From the NCBI GenBank assembly GCA_047618565.1, contig JBLHKW010000003.1, positions 7,611 through 71,610 on the forward strand: a stretch of 64,000 bases of DNA. Direction: 5' to 3'. The notes beneath the pieces were generated by a model, which had not been told where the DNA came from, made no database searches, and saw only the letters and a program-made list of their open reading frames with translations. Shown piece after piece: positions 8,231 to 16,909 of this stretch. Each line of letters starts with the position of its first letter. Position 1 is the first letter of the stretch. The position numbers were made by a program, and so were the translations under genes. The stretch comes from JBLHKW01 sp047618565 (GTDB lineage Bacteria; Planctomycetota; UBA1135; GCA-002686595).

Positions 8231-9964
8231 ATGCTGGTCGGCATGAGCTTGGTATCGCTGGTTTCGAGGGTTGTCTGCGCGCTCGCGCTGCTTTTTGGTT
8301 CGTTCGCATGCTTGGGCGTGCCCGACGAGCCTGAGGTGGTCGGCCGATCCACGTTGTTCACGGGCGGGCGCATCTACGAGGATGCGTACGCGGATCCGGT
8401 CGAGGCGCTCGTGACCCGTGGCGGGTGGGTGCTCGAACTGGGGAGCGCCGACGCGTTGCGCGCGCGTTACCCGGATGCGCACGAGGTCGACCTGAACGGG
8501 GCCACGGTGCTGCCCGGACTGCAGGATGCCCACGGTCATATCGAGAGTTACGGTGACACCCTGGGCGAGGTGGACCTGCGCGGCGCGCGCTCCTACGAGG
8601 AGGTCATCGCGCGTATTGCGCAGCGTGCACAGAAGTTGCCCGAGGGCAGCTGGATCACGGGTCGCGGTTGGGACCAGAACCTCTGGCCGAACAAGGCCCT
8701 CCCGCACCATGCGGACCTGTCGGCCAGGGTGCCCGCGCATCCCGTCTGGGTGCGGCGCGTGGACGGCCATGCGGGACTCGCGAATCGAACAGCGCTGGAG
8801 CTCGCCGGCCTGGCGGGCATCCTCGATCCGGTGCCCGAGGTCACCGGTGGCCGTGTGCTCGTGGACGTTGACGGCGCGGCCACGGGCGTGTTCGTCGACA
8901 CGGCCATGAGACTCGTGTCGGCCCAGGTCCCCGTCGCGACGCGCGAGCAGCGAGTGCGCAACATTCTGCGCGCGCAGGAGGCCTTACTCGCGAAGGGTCT
9001 CACCTGCGTGCACGACATGGGCGTCGATCGAGAGGCGATCGAGATCTACGAGGAATTGCGGCAGGCTGGAAAGCTGAAGCTGCGCGTGGTGGCCTACCTC
9101 TGGGGCAACGGCCTGAAGTCAGCGGATGAGCTCGAGGGCTTGCCGCTGTGGCCCGATGCCCGCGACCGGCTCTCGGTCTGTGGTGCGAAGCTCATGGCCG
9201 ACGGCGCCCTGGGGTCGCGTGGAGCCGCGCTGCTCGAGGATTACGCGGACGCGCCGGGCGAGCGTGGGCTGCTGCGCTTCGAGAGTGCGGCGGCCTTCGA
9301 GCAGGTCGTGCGGCTGCTCATGGAAGCCGGGCTTCAGCCCGCGACGCACGCCATCGGAGATCGCGCCAACCGCATCGTGCTGGATGCTTACGAGACCGTC
9401 ATGGCCGAGGATTCCGCGCACGCCCGTCGCCGCCCGCGGCTCGAGCACGCTCAGATCCTCGCTCCCGAGGAGTGGACCCGTTTCAGGGACCTGGGCGTCG
9501 TACCCTCCATGCAGCCGACGCACTGCACTTCGGACATGGCCTGGGTACCGGACCGACTGGGGCCCGAACGGCCCATCGGAGCCTACGCCTGGCGCCGCAT
9601 CGAGACCGCGCCGGAGGCCCCGCTCGCGTTTGGCAGCGACTTTCCGGTCGAGCTTCCGGACCCTCTGCCCGGAATCTATGCGGCCGTGACCCGGATGGGT
9701 GGCGGCGCGGCGCGCGAGGCCAACTTCTATCCGGACCAGCGCCTGTCCGTGCGCGAGGCCGTCGCGGCCTTCACGAGCGGTGCGGCCAGCGCGTGCTTCC
9801 AGGAGTCGCGTCGCGGCCGCCTGAGCCCGGGCTACGGGTGTGACATGACGGTGCTGGATCGCGACCCCATGGGGCTGGACGCGATGGGGGCCAACGTGCT
9901 GCTGGAGACGGTCGTCGAGATGACCGTGATCCAGGGTGAAGTCGTCTACCGCAGTCAGCCCTGA
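8231..9964 (+). CDS. exported amidohydrolase, YtcJ-like (amidohydrolase family 3)
   Basis: A 577-residue protein. The first 30 residues form a signal peptide ending in GSFAC, a possible though non-canonical lipobox, so it may be a lipoprotein. Metal-site motifs of the amidohydrolase superfamily are present: LQDAHGHIESYG, KLMADGALGSRGA, PATHAIGDRANR, LEHAQIL and FGSDFPVE. The C-terminus ends in the usual TVIQGEVVYR strand of the composite beta-domain. YtcJ-type enzymes hydrolyse C-N bonds of amides or ureas, and the substrate is unknown. Divergent from the SDR gene (66-bp gap) and followed 12 bases later by the OsmC gene, so those two probably form a transcript. Met5 (8243) is an alternative start. 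Confidence 0.88.
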   Translation: MLVGMSLVSLVSRVVCALALLFGSFACLGVPDEPEVVGRSTLFTGGRIYEDAYADPVEALVTRGGWVLELGSADALRARYPDAHEVDLNGATVLPGLQDAHGHIESYGDTLGEVDLRGARSYEEVIARIAQRAQKLPEGSWITGRGWDQNLWPNKALPHHADLSARVPAHPVWVRRVDGHAGLANRTALELAGLAGILDPVPEVTGGRVLVDVDGAATGVFVDTAMRLVSAQVPVATREQRVRNILRAQEALLAKGLTCVHDMGVDREAIEIYEELRQAGKLKLRVVAYLWGNGLKSADELEGLPLWPDARDRLSVCGAKLMADGALGSRGAALLEDYADAPGERGLLRFESAAAFEQVVRLLMEAGLQPATHAIGDRANRIVLDAYETVMAEDSAHARRRPRLEHAQILAPEEWTRFRDLGVVPSMQPTHCTSDMAWVPDRLGPERPIGAYAWRRIETAPEAPLAFGSDFPVELPDPLPGIYAAVTRMGGGAAREANFYPDQRLSVREAVAAFTSGAASACFQESRRGRLSPGYGCDMTVLDRDPMGLDAMGANVLLETVVEMTVIQGEVVYRSQP

Positions 9965-9976
9965 TGGACATGACCC

Positions 9977-10384
9977 ATGGTTGAGATCAGAATCGAGTAC
10001 GAAGGCAACCTGCGTTGCAATGCCGTGCACGGGCCCTCGGGCGCGCGCCTGACCACGGATGCGCCGGTCGACAACCAGGGCAAGGGCGAGTCCTTCTCGC
10101 CGACCGACCTGGTGGCAACCGCACTCGGGACCTGCATGCTGACGATCATGGGCATCGTCGCGGCGCGTCACGACTGGGACCTGAGCGGAGCCGAGGCATT
10201 CGTCGAGAAGAAGATGCAGTCGGAGCCACGCCGGATCGGAGAGCTGACGGTGAGGATCGTCGTGCCGGGCGACTTCGACGTCTCCGCGCGCAGGGCCCTC
10301 GAGCGCGCCGCCCTGACCTGCCCCGTGCATCGCACCCTGGGGGACGCGGTCGCGATGCCGGTCGAGTTCGTCTGGGATTCCTGA
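9977..10384 (+). CDS. OsmC family peroxiredoxin-like protein
   Basis: A 135-residue protein with the OsmC/Ohr fold and both reactive cysteines in context: GTCMLTIMG in the first half and LTCPVHRTL near the C-terminus. SFSPTDLVATALG precedes the first Cys, the family hallmark. OsmC proteins reduce organic hydroperoxides with the Cys pair. It lies 12 bases after the amidohydrolase stop and is probably co-transcribed with it. Small size and complete motifs make the call secure; the YhfA-like subgroup is also possible. Confidence 0.9.
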   Translation: MVEIRIEYEGNLRCNAVHGPSGARLTTDAPVDNQGKGESFSPTDLVATALGTCMLTIMGIVAARHDWDLSGAEAFVEKKMQSEPRRIGELTVRIVVPGDFDVSARRALERAALTCPVHRTLGDAVAMPVEFVWDS

Positions 10385-10407
10385 TCGCGCCCGCGTCGGG
10401 CCGCGAT

Positions 10408-10764
10408 TCAATCCATCAGGGACAGGGCGTGCTCGACGAGGCGCTTGCGTGCCTCGGGCTTGACGCTGTCCGCGATGGCGGTCATGGAGCGCTCCCCGAG
10501 TCGATCCACATTCGCCGCGAAGGCCTGCGGGTCGTCGATGTACTCGATCAGGCGCTCCGCGTCCCAAAATTTCGCGATGCCCTTGTAGCTGGGCCCGAGG
10601 TTCATGAAGCCGCCGGTACCCGTCTTGCCGTGGCACTGGGCGCAGTAGCTCGAGTACAGCTCGGCGCCGCTCTGCTGTTCAGCCGGGACGTTCTTCTTCC
10701 CGGAGGAGCAGCCGGCGCTGACGAGGCCGAGGAGCAGGGCGATTCGTGCGGTGTTCTGGATCAT
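10408..10764 (-). CDS. c-type cytochrome lipoprotein
   Basis: Starting at ATG 10764 gives 118 residues with a lipoprotein signal (MIQNTARIALLLGLVSAGC, lipidated Cys19). A single heme c site C41-A-Q-C-H45 follows, with TGTGGFMNLGPSYKG just after it. Met94 in RSMTAIAD may be the distal ligand. The longer frame to 10860 has no signal-like N-terminus and overlaps the divergent promoter region. It is a monoheme electron carrier tethered to a membrane on the periplasmic side. No oxidoreductase gene is next to it, so the partner is unknown. Confidence 0.88.
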   Translation of the reverse strand: MIQNTARIALLLGLVSAGCSSGKKNVPAEQQSGAELYSSYCAQCHGKTGTGGFMNLGPSYKGIAKFWDAERLIEYIDDPQAFAANVDRLGERSMTAIADSVKPEARKRLVEHALSLMD

Positions 10765-10886
10765 GGGTCTCTGGCGTTTCTGTCGATGTCGGCTCGGGGA
10801 TCGCGGGCCCCAGAAGGTACGGCCTGGACGAATTCCTAGAAAGCCTCGACCGGCGTCCACTTCCGGGGCAACCTGTTCCCAGCTTC

Positions 10887-12692
10887 ATGACGACCTCTGA
10901 CCGATCCCCGCGTGCCTCGACCGTCGTCTGCCTGCTGGGCCTGCTGCTCGCGGTTCGCCTGCTGCTGATCGTGTGCCTGTCCGATGTCTTCTTCTACGGG
11001 GAGGAGCTGGAGAAGGGCACCGCGGCCAAGGCCCTGCTGGACGGGGTCGACTGGCCCTACCACCAGCTGGCCTATCACCTGTATGAGGGCGGCGGCTTCG
11101 TCATCAGCCACCTGACCGCGCTCGCCTTCCTGCTCGTGGGGCAGAGCATCCTGGCCATCAAGCTGGTGGCCCTGCTATTCGGCGGGCTCGTGCTCTGGGC
11201 TGGCATACGCCTGTGCGGGCGTCACTTCGGGTCGCGCAGCGCGTGGCTCTTTGGCCTGCTGATGGTCTTCGGGCCGGCGAGCTTCCAGAAGCTGAGTTTG
11301 CTCAGTCTCGGTATCCACTTCGAGGCCTGTCTCTTCCTGCTGCTGGTCATCGACGCGACCCTGACCCTGCTCGAGTTGCCGCGCACGGACGCGACTGCGA
11401 CGCGGCCCGTGGCCACCCTCGGCCTGGCCCTGGGCTTTGGCTTCTTCTTCAACTACCAGCTGGCGCTCGCCGGCCTGTGGTGCACCCTCTGGCTCCTGGC
11501 GCGCCGCCCGCGCATTTTCACGGGACGCTCTCTCGTCGTCGGGCTCGGATGCCTGCTCGTCGGGCTGGCGCCACTGCTCGCGATGGCGACCCAGGTGGGC
11601 GGTCAGGTCTTCGACATCCACGGCACACCCCTGGCCACCGTTCAGAATAACGGGCCCAAGGTGGCGGCCTTCATGGGGTCACTCTACGTCGACCGGAGCC
11701 TTCAGGATCTGTTCGGTGTGCTGCTGTATCCCCTGGCATTCCTGGGCGCGCTCACGCTGCTGCTCGCCCGCGCCAGGGGGCCGCAGCGCCGCAACGCGCT
11801 ACGCCTGGCCACGTTTCTGGCGCTGTGGTCGGCTGTATACCTGTCGAGTGGCTTCGTCGTTGGCGAGGTGCAGCACCCGTTCCAGTTGCTGCGCTTCGCT
11901 CCCGTCTGGGTGCTTGCCACGGTCACGATCGCGGCCGGGCTGGACGCACTACTGGGATCCACGCGCAGTCTGGCGACGCGCACAGGATGGGCCGCTTGCG
12001 TCCTGCTCGTGGGCTGGGGCGTGCGTTCGACGGTGGCCGTGTTGCGCGCAGGCTCGCCGTCCACCTGGGGCGCGAACTGGACGCTGCTGCGCACGACCAA
12101 GGGCTACGACTACGCGGGCTACTTCGCGAAGGTCTTCCCGCGTCTCGAGAACGGGGAGCAGCGCGGGCGCGTGCTTACCGGCTTCGACGAGCCGCATCCC
12201 ATGTTGCTGCGTGCCGACTTTGCACAGGCCCTCAGCGAGCACGAGCGCTGGCAGCTGCTGGAGGCCCTGGAGCAGTTTCCGGCGATGTCCGGCAACCAGT
12301 CCGATTTCGTGCTCGGGCTCGGGCCGCTCGGGGCGCGTCTCGCGCGGCGTGACATCCCGGCCACCCTGGCCCTGGCCGCGGATCTGCCCGAGCTCCTGCG
12401 GCCGTCCTGGGGCCGCGCCGTTGGCCGCTTCGGGCGCGCCTACGCGGAGTTCCCGGAGCGCATGCAGGCCGAGATCGAGGCCTTGCAGCCGGGTTCGCTG
12501 CGCGCGGACTACCTGCGCGGCATGGGCTACCGCGCCTGGCGACGATTCGTCATCGGCCCGTTCGGGACGGCACGCTTCCAGCTCAAGCCGCACAGGGTCC
12601 TGCAGTGGCTCGAGGGTCTGCCGCAGGCCGACCGGCCCGATCTGCGCGAGGGCTTCGAGCTCGGGGCTCGCCTGCACTCGCTCGGGGAATAG
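10887..12692 (+). CDS. GT-C fold membrane glycosyltransferase-like protein (GT39/ArnT-like)
   Basis: Starting at ATG 10887 gives 602 residues. It has about ten hydrophobic segments in the first 380 residues and a soluble C-terminal region of about 200 residues. The first periplasmic loop carries an acidic pattern (DVFFYGEELEKGTAAKALLDG) in the place of the GT-C catalytic Asp/Glu. Such enzymes transfer sugars from polyprenyl-phosphate donors onto lipids or proteins. Donor and acceptor are unknown. It is divergent from the cytochrome gene and converges on the DUF481 gene across a hairpin. A longer frame from 10746 adds 47 residues that look non-coding. Confidence 0.7.
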   Translation: MTTSDRSPRASTVVCLLGLLLAVRLLLIVCLSDVFFYGEELEKGTAAKALLDGVDWPYHQLAYHLYEGGGFVISHLTALAFLLVGQSILAIKLVALLFGGLVLWAGIRLCGRHFGSRSAWLFGLLMVFGPASFQKLSLLSLGIHFEACLFLLLVIDATLTLLELPRTDATATRPVATLGLALGFGFFFNYQLALAGLWCTLWLLARRPRIFTGRSLVVGLGCLLVGLAPLLAMATQVGGQVFDIHGTPLATVQNNGPKVAAFMGSLYVDRSLQDLFGVLLYPLAFLGALTLLLARARGPQRRNALRLATFLALWSAVYLSSGFVVGEVQHPFQLLRFAPVWVLATVTIAAGLDALLGSTRSLATRTGWAACVLLVGWGVRSTVAVLRAGSPSTWGANWTLLRTTKGYDYAGYFAKVFPRLENGEQRGRVLTGFDEPHPMLLRADFAQALSEHERWQLLEALEQFPAMSGNQSDFVLGLGPLGARLARRDIPATLALAADLPELLRPSWGRAVGRFGRAYAEFPERMQAEIEALQPGSLRADYLRGMGYRAWRRFVIGPFGTARFQLKPHRVLQWLEGLPQADRPDLREGFELGARLHSLGE

Positions 12693-12696
12693 TGAC

Positions 12697-12718
12697 GCTG
12701 GGCCCTGCGCGGCCCGGC
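12697..12718. terminator. hairpin between convergent genes
   Basis: An 8-bp stem with one G-U pair (gctgggcc / ggcccggc) and a 6-nt loop lies right after the stop of the GT-C gene and before the stop of the converging DUF481 gene. No U-tract. Confidence 0.4.
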
Positions 12719-12728
12719 GCCGATCGAG

Positions 12729-13493
12729 TCAGAACGACCAGCCGATCGAGACCAGGAACAGGTTGTCCGCGCGGTCGCGGCCCGTCGCCGGGGTGTTGTT
12801 CCAGTCGAAGACCCACTGGGCCTGGGCGAACATGCTCTCGGTAAGCGAGACCTTCACGCGCGTGTCGAGCTGGCCGAATACGTCTTCGGCATCCTCGAGG
12901 CTCGGGTAGAGCTTCATGTGCTGCGCGCACGCCACGGCCTTGGTCGCCTGCCAGGTGACATCGTAGGCGAGTCGGGCGGCGAGGAAGTCGTTGCCGGGCA
13001 CGCCGCCGAGGTCCTCGTCGACATAGGCCACGCCGGCCTCGACGCCGAGCTTCCAGGTGTCGTCGTCCATCAGCTGCCGGCCGTAGCCGGTGCCCACGCT
13101 CGTCCGCAGGTCGAGGTCGGCCTCGGCATCGGACTGCACTGACAGGTCGCCCAGGAGGTAGGACTTTTCGCTCAGGAAGTAGTCGTACTGGCCGCGCGCG
13201 AAGGTACGTCGCTGGGTGAGCAGTTCTTCCTCCTCGGCGTAGTTCCAGGACAGGCCCAGGGTCACGCGATCCTTCTCACGCTGGCGAACGCCGTCGGCCG
13301 TCACCGAACCGCGCGTGATGTTCGTGTTGCCATCCGTGATTGAGCCTCCGATGGCGACCGAGCCCGCCCAGGCGTGGGCCTCGACGTCCTCGCCCGCGAC
13401 GACCGGGGTCGAGTCCTGTGTCTGTGCGGCGGGTGCCTCGGGCGTTGTCACGAGCGGCAGCAGATGTAGCAAGCAAAACGGGGCGATCATCAT
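12729..13493 (-). CDS. DUF481 (YdiY-like) outer-membrane protein
   Basis: Starting at ATG 13493 gives 254 residues, beginning MMIAPFCLLHLLPLVTTPEAPAAQ, a signal peptide. The mature part has the DUF481 beta-barrel pattern: GSVAIGGSITDGNTNITRGSV at the start, repeated alternating strands with aromatic girdles (ARGQYDYFLSEKSYLLGDLS), and a final Phe (VSIGWSF), the usual outer-membrane insertion signal. Family members were first noted as salt-induced outer-membrane proteins; their function is unknown. A second ATG follows directly (13490). It is probably monocistronic, with a candidate promoter at 13569-13599. Confidence 0.85.
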   Translation of the reverse strand: MMIAPFCLLHLLPLVTTPEAPAAQTQDSTPVVAGEDVEAHAWAGSVAIGGSITDGNTNITRGSVTADGVRQREKDRVTLGLSWNYAEEEELLTQRRTFARGQYDYFLSEKSYLLGDLSVQSDAEADLDLRTSVGTGYGRQLMDDDTWKLGVEAGVAYVDEDLGGVPGNDFLAARLAYDVTWQATKAVACAQHMKLYPSLEDAEDVFGQLDTRVKVSLTESMFAQAQWVFDWNNTPATGRDRADNLFLVSIGWSF

Positions 13494-13568
13494 GGGACTG
13501 AATTCCTGGAGGGGGCAGGTCGTGGCTGGGGCCTGGAACCATGCCGGCGGGGCGGTTTTTGGGGGGGG

Positions 13569-13599
13569 CATACGATGTGGAATTCTCGCCCCATGTCAA
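13569..13599 (-). promoter_or_regulatory. candidate sigma-70 promoter for the DUF481 gene
   Basis: On the minus strand a perfect -35 TTGACA (13594-13599) is followed after about 18-19 bases by TCGTAT/TATGCC near 13569-13575. The -10 match is mediocre. The site lies about 75-105 bases upstream of the DUF481 start, in a region otherwise free of genes (13494-13771). Confidence 0.35.
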
Positions 13600-13771
13600 G
13601 CTCCCCGGAGCCTGCACAAATTCAGTGCGGGGTAGCGCGGCCTGGTCGTGATCCTCGACCCGAGCGGAATGCCCGGAAACCCGCAGGATTCAGGGATGCC
13701 TGCGGTCCGCCATTAGGGGGATCCCCGGGCCCACGCGCGAGATGGCGCGCGAGCCTCGGCGCGCGCGTGCG

Positions 13772-15292
13772 TCAGCTCGTCAGGTTGACGGTCGGCACCT
13801 GCTGTGCAACGGCGTCGCGTTCGCCGCCGTACACGTAGCCCCAATCGGAGCTGTTCATGCGCTTCATGTGGCGCCGATGGCGGCGCTTGTAATCGATCTG
13901 GTCGCCGATCAGCTCCGGGTGGCGGATCAGGGCGAACAGTCGCTCGAACTTGCGGTGAAGCTTGGGCAGGATGCCGGTGATAGCCCGCTTGTGAACCTTC
14001 AACAGCTTGTCGCGCTCGTCGAAGAGTTCCTTCTGGGTGAACAGCGGATGGCGGAACGACTCGACCGAGTGCCAGTAGTGGAACTCGATCTCGGCCACGT
14101 CCTGCAGCAGGTGCTGCTTGACCTCTTCGTAGACCTCGGTGCCCGGGATCGGCTGCATGATGCCGCACGTGATCGCATCCGGTCGCGTCTCGCGCACCAG
14201 GTCCTCGGTCAGGCGGTGGTCCTTGTAGGTCTCGTTCGGGAAACCGTACAAAAGGAAAAGCTTGAACGACATGCCCAGCTCGCGGTTGAGCTTGGCGCCG
14301 TGGCGTACCTTCTCCGGCGTCACGCCCTTCTTCATGGAGACGAGCATGTCGACCGAGCCGGACTCGAGGCCGTACGCGATCTTGACGCAGCCGGCCTTGC
14401 GCATCCAGCGCAGCATCTCGTAGTCCATCGTGTCGACGCGCGACTCGCACAGCCACTCAAAGGAGATGTCGCGTCGGATGATCTCCTTGCAGACCGCGAT
14501 CACGCGCTTGCGCTGGATCGTGAACAGGTCATCCATGAAGATGATCTGCGGCGGGTCGTAGGTCTTGATGATGTGTTCAACCAGATCGACGGTGCGCTCG
14601 ATACTCATCGAACGGTACTGGCGCGGAGTCATCTCCGCATCGCAGAAGGTGCACGCGTAGGGGCAGCCGCGACTCGTGATGGCCGTCACGCCCGGGTTCA
14701 CCATCAGGCGCATGTACTCGGGCATGTCCCACAGGTGGTAGGCCGGCAGGGGCAGCGAATCGAGGTCATTGATCAGCGCGCGACGCGGTGTGGCGAAGAG
14801 CTCGCCGTCCTTCATGAACGTGATGCCCTGGATGTCGTCCCACTTCTCCGGTGATTGCCAGTGCTCGACGATCTCGGGCAGGGTGCGATCGCCCTCGCCC
14901 TGGGCGCAGATGTGGCAGGCGCCGGGTTCGAGGAAGAACTCCGGGTTGGTGGTGGGGTGCGGGCCACCCAGCACGACGAAGCGTCCGAAGTCGTTCTTGG
15001 CCATCAGGCCGAGCTCGCGCGCGCGGCGGGCATTGGGCGTCAGTGACGAGATGCCGACGATGTCGGCCCACTTCATCCCGTCATGGATCTCGTCCAGCTC
15101 GCGGATCGAGTCGTCGAGCAGCTTGACTTCGTGGCCGAGATTCAGGAGCTCGGCGCCGAGCAGGCTGATGCCCAGGGGCGGATAGATCTCGTCCCGCGCG
15201 AGCTCGCCCTTGTTCTTGGAGGTGTCCGAAAAGAGTTTCTTGGCCAACTCGCGGATGGCCTGGCTCTTGGCGTAGATGAGGACGATCTTCAT
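13772..15292 (-). CDS. B12-binding-domain radical SAM protein
   Basis: A 506-residue protein. Residues 1-150 are a cobalamin-binding Rossmann domain of the radical-SAM type (YPPLGISLLGAELLNLGHEV, IVGISSLTPNARRARELG, VVLGGPHPTTNPEFFL, CAQGEGDRTLPEI). The radical SAM core follows with the iron-sulfur motif C210-x3-C214-x2-C217 (GCPYACTFCDA), then FMDDLFTI and KIAYGLESGS. A C-terminal region of about 110 residues is basic and helical (YKRRHRRHMKRM). This architecture covers methyltransferases, hopanoid and bacteriochlorophyll cyclisation enzymes and many unknowns. No pathway genes lie nearby, so the substrate is not known. The gene is divergent from xseB. Confidence 0.88.
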   Translation of the reverse strand: MKIVLIYAKSQAIRELAKKLFSDTSKNKGELARDEIYPPLGISLLGAELLNLGHEVKLLDDSIRELDEIHDGMKWADIVGISSLTPNARRARELGLMAKNDFGRFVVLGGPHPTTNPEFFLEPGACHICAQGEGDRTLPEIVEHWQSPEKWDDIQGITFMKDGELFATPRRALINDLDSLPLPAYHLWDMPEYMRLMVNPGVTAITSRGCPYACTFCDAEMTPRQYRSMSIERTVDLVEHIIKTYDPPQIIFMDDLFTIQRKRVIAVCKEIIRRDISFEWLCESRVDTMDYEMLRWMRKAGCVKIAYGLESGSVDMLVSMKKGVTPEKVRHGAKLNRELGMSFKLFLLYGFPNETYKDHRLTEDLVRETRPDAITCGIMQPIPGTEVYEEVKQHLLQDVAEIEFHYWHSVESFRHPLFTQKELFDERDKLLKVHKRAITGILPKLHRKFERLFALIRHPELIGDQIDYKRRHRRHMKRMNSSDWGYVYGGERDAVAQQVPTVNLTS

Positions 15293-15596
15293 GGGTGCTG
15301 GTCTCGGTGGAACGAGATCCTCCGAACCGGTGGCGCTGCGCTCGATTGGGCAACCTTACGTAAGGTGCCGGGTCAATCGGGCTGCCGTGTTGCCGGGTCC
15401 CACCAGTGGTGGGAGGATTCGTCTATCGGATCGTATCCCGCCCCCAGCGGAGCGCAAGCCGGAAAACCTGCTGCGGCGGGCTTCAGGCGCGATCTGTCCA
15501 GAATCAGGGCCACCATGGAGCCCCTGCGTGCACCTGGGAATTCGGGCCGATTGGCGGCTACTCGCTGCCCCTCAATGACCGTAGAATCCCCGGCCC
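15293..15596. other. 304-bp divergent intergenic region with two palindromes
   Basis: The region separates the radical SAM gene (minus) from xseB (plus). It holds a perfect 12-bp palindrome CCTTACGTAAGG (15354-15365) and a perfect 17-nt odd palindrome TCCCACCAGTGGTGGGA (15398-15414), both operator-like and both nearer the radical SAM start. A -10-like TAGAAT (15582-15587) sits only nine bases before the xseB ATG, which has no Shine-Dalgarno, so the xseB transcript may be nearly leaderless. No gene was recognised. Confidence 0.45.
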
Positions 15597-15881
15597 ATGA
15601 CGAATGAACAAGCTGACCCTGGCACATCCCAGGAGGCGGATGACGCCGGTTTCGACGCCCGATTGCGGCGCCTTGAGCAGATCGTCCAGGGGCTCGAGGA
15701 GGGTGAGCTGGACCTGGAGCCAGCCATCGAGCGCTATCGGGAGGGGATCCACCTCCTGAAGGGCTGTCGGGAGATCCTCGGATCCTACAAGCGCCAGGTG
15801 GAGGAGCTCACGCAGGAGGCCGAGGCGGCCCTGCGTCCGTATCCGGGCGACCCGGACGTCGCGCCAGGGCCGGGAGCCTGA
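15597..15881 (+). CDS. xseB: exodeoxyribonuclease VII small subunit
   Basis: A 94-residue protein with the conserved XseB helical hairpin: FDARLRRLEQIVQGLEEGELD, LEPAIERYREGIHLLKGCREIL. The length and acidic tail fit the family (70-95 residues). It assembles with the large subunit XseA to degrade single-stranded DNA; xseA is not in the window. It heads the common cluster xseB-ispA-dxs, with 17 bases to ispA. No Shine-Dalgarno precedes the ATG. Confidence 0.93.
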   Translation: MTNEQADPGTSQEADDAGFDARLRRLEQIVQGLEEGELDLEPAIERYREGIHLLKGCREILGSYKRQVEELTQEAEAALRPYPGDPDVAPGPGA

Positions 15882-15898
15882 CGCTGGAGGCTCTGAAG

Positions 15899-16804
15899 GT
15901 GTCCGCGACGGAGCGTACTGCGTGGTTTGAGGGAACCCGGGTCTGGGTCGAGGTTCAGCTCGATCGGGCCCTCGGGGATCTTGCGGGGACGCCGCCGCTC
16001 TTGCTCGAGGCCATGCGCTATTCCCTGTTTGGGGGAGGCAAACGCGTGCGCCCGGCCCTGGTGCGCGCGGCGTGCAACCTGGTGGGGGGGACCGACGAGC
16101 AGGCCGGGCGAGCAGCCGCCGCGGTCGAGTTGCTTCACACCTACAGCCTCGTCCATGACGACCTTCCGTGCATGGACGACGACGATCTGCGGCGTGGGCG
16201 CCCCACTTGCCACAAGGTCTACGGCGAGGCGCTCGCGGTACTGGTCGGGGATGGCCTGCAGGCCGCGGCATTCGAGCAGACTGCATCCATCGAGGGCGAG
16301 GGCGGCGCGCGCACGACGGCCTGTCTCGCCAGGGCCGCCGGCGCCCTCGGGATGGTCGGTGGGCAGCAGCTGGACCTGGCGGCAGAGGTCGGTGCAAGCG
16401 TCGGGGATGTGGTCGAGATCCATCACCGCAAGACGGGCGCCCTGCTGGTCGCCTCGGTCGAGCTCGGCGTGCTCGCGGCTCATCCAGAGTGGGCCCGTCC
16501 CGATGCGCCCGAGGCCGGGCGGCTCGAGGCGTTGCGCGACTACGGGCGAGCCCTGGGGCTGTGTTTTCAGGCGGTCGATGACCTGCTTGACGTGACGGGT
16601 GATGCCGGGTCCCTGGGCAAGACGCCCGGGAAGGACGTGGCGGCCGGAAAGGCCACCCTGGTGGCCGCGCAGGGGCTGGACGGGGCCCGGGAATCCGCCC
16701 GCCGGGCAGCCAAAACAGCCGAGGCGGCGGCCCGTCGAGCCGGGGCCACGGATGACCATCCGACGCTCTGGATCGTCGAGGCCCTGCTCGACAGGAAGAG
16801 CTGA
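15899..16804 (+). CDS. ispA: polyprenyl (farnesyl/geranylgeranyl) diphosphate synthase
   Basis: A 301-residue trans-prenyltransferase with a GTG start supported by GGAGG eight bases upstream (15886-15890). The first Asp-rich motif D87-D-L-P-C-M-D93 (DDx4D) and the second D227-D-L-L-D231 bind the magnesium-diphosphate groups. GGGKRVRPALV at 45-55 and the KTG (HHRKTGALL) are also present. It condenses IPP with allylic diphosphates in the cytoplasm. Residues before the first motif (LLHTYSLVH) fit a C15-C20 product, but chain length is not proven. It sits between xseB and dxs as in many bacteria. Confidence 0.92.
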   Translation: MSATERTAWFEGTRVWVEVQLDRALGDLAGTPPLLLEAMRYSLFGGGKRVRPALVRAACNLVGGTDEQAGRAAAAVELLHTYSLVHDDLPCMDDDDLRRGRPTCHKVYGEALAVLVGDGLQAAAFEQTASIEGEGGARTTACLARAAGALGMVGGQQLDLAAEVGASVGDVVEIHHRKTGALLVASVELGVLAAHPEWARPDAPEAGRLEALRDYGRALGLCFQAVDDLLDVTGDAGSLGKTPGKDVAAGKATLVAAQGLDGARESARRAAKTAEAAARRAGATDDHPTLWIVEALLDRKS

Positions 16805-16865
16805 GCGACCGCGCCCAAGGGAGAGCCAGGCGCTGATCCAGGAAAGGGCTTGCAAGCCTGGCGCC

Positions 16866-16874
16866 TGGTATCAT
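16866..16874 (+). promoter_or_regulatory. possible extended -10 promoter before dxs
   Basis: TGGTATCAT (TGN plus TATCAT) lies in the 105-bp ispA-dxs gap, 35 bases upstream of the dxs ATG, with no good -35 box. It may give dxs extra transcription in addition to readthrough from xseB-ispA. Confidence 0.3.
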
Positions 16875-16909
16875 CTTGGGTGAGAGCCCCGCGTCCGACC
16901 TGCACTGTC

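Noticed and set aside
9119..10636. 505-codon minus-strand frame across the amidohydrolase, OsmC and cytochrome genes
   Set aside because: It spans three well-supported genes and shows no domain.
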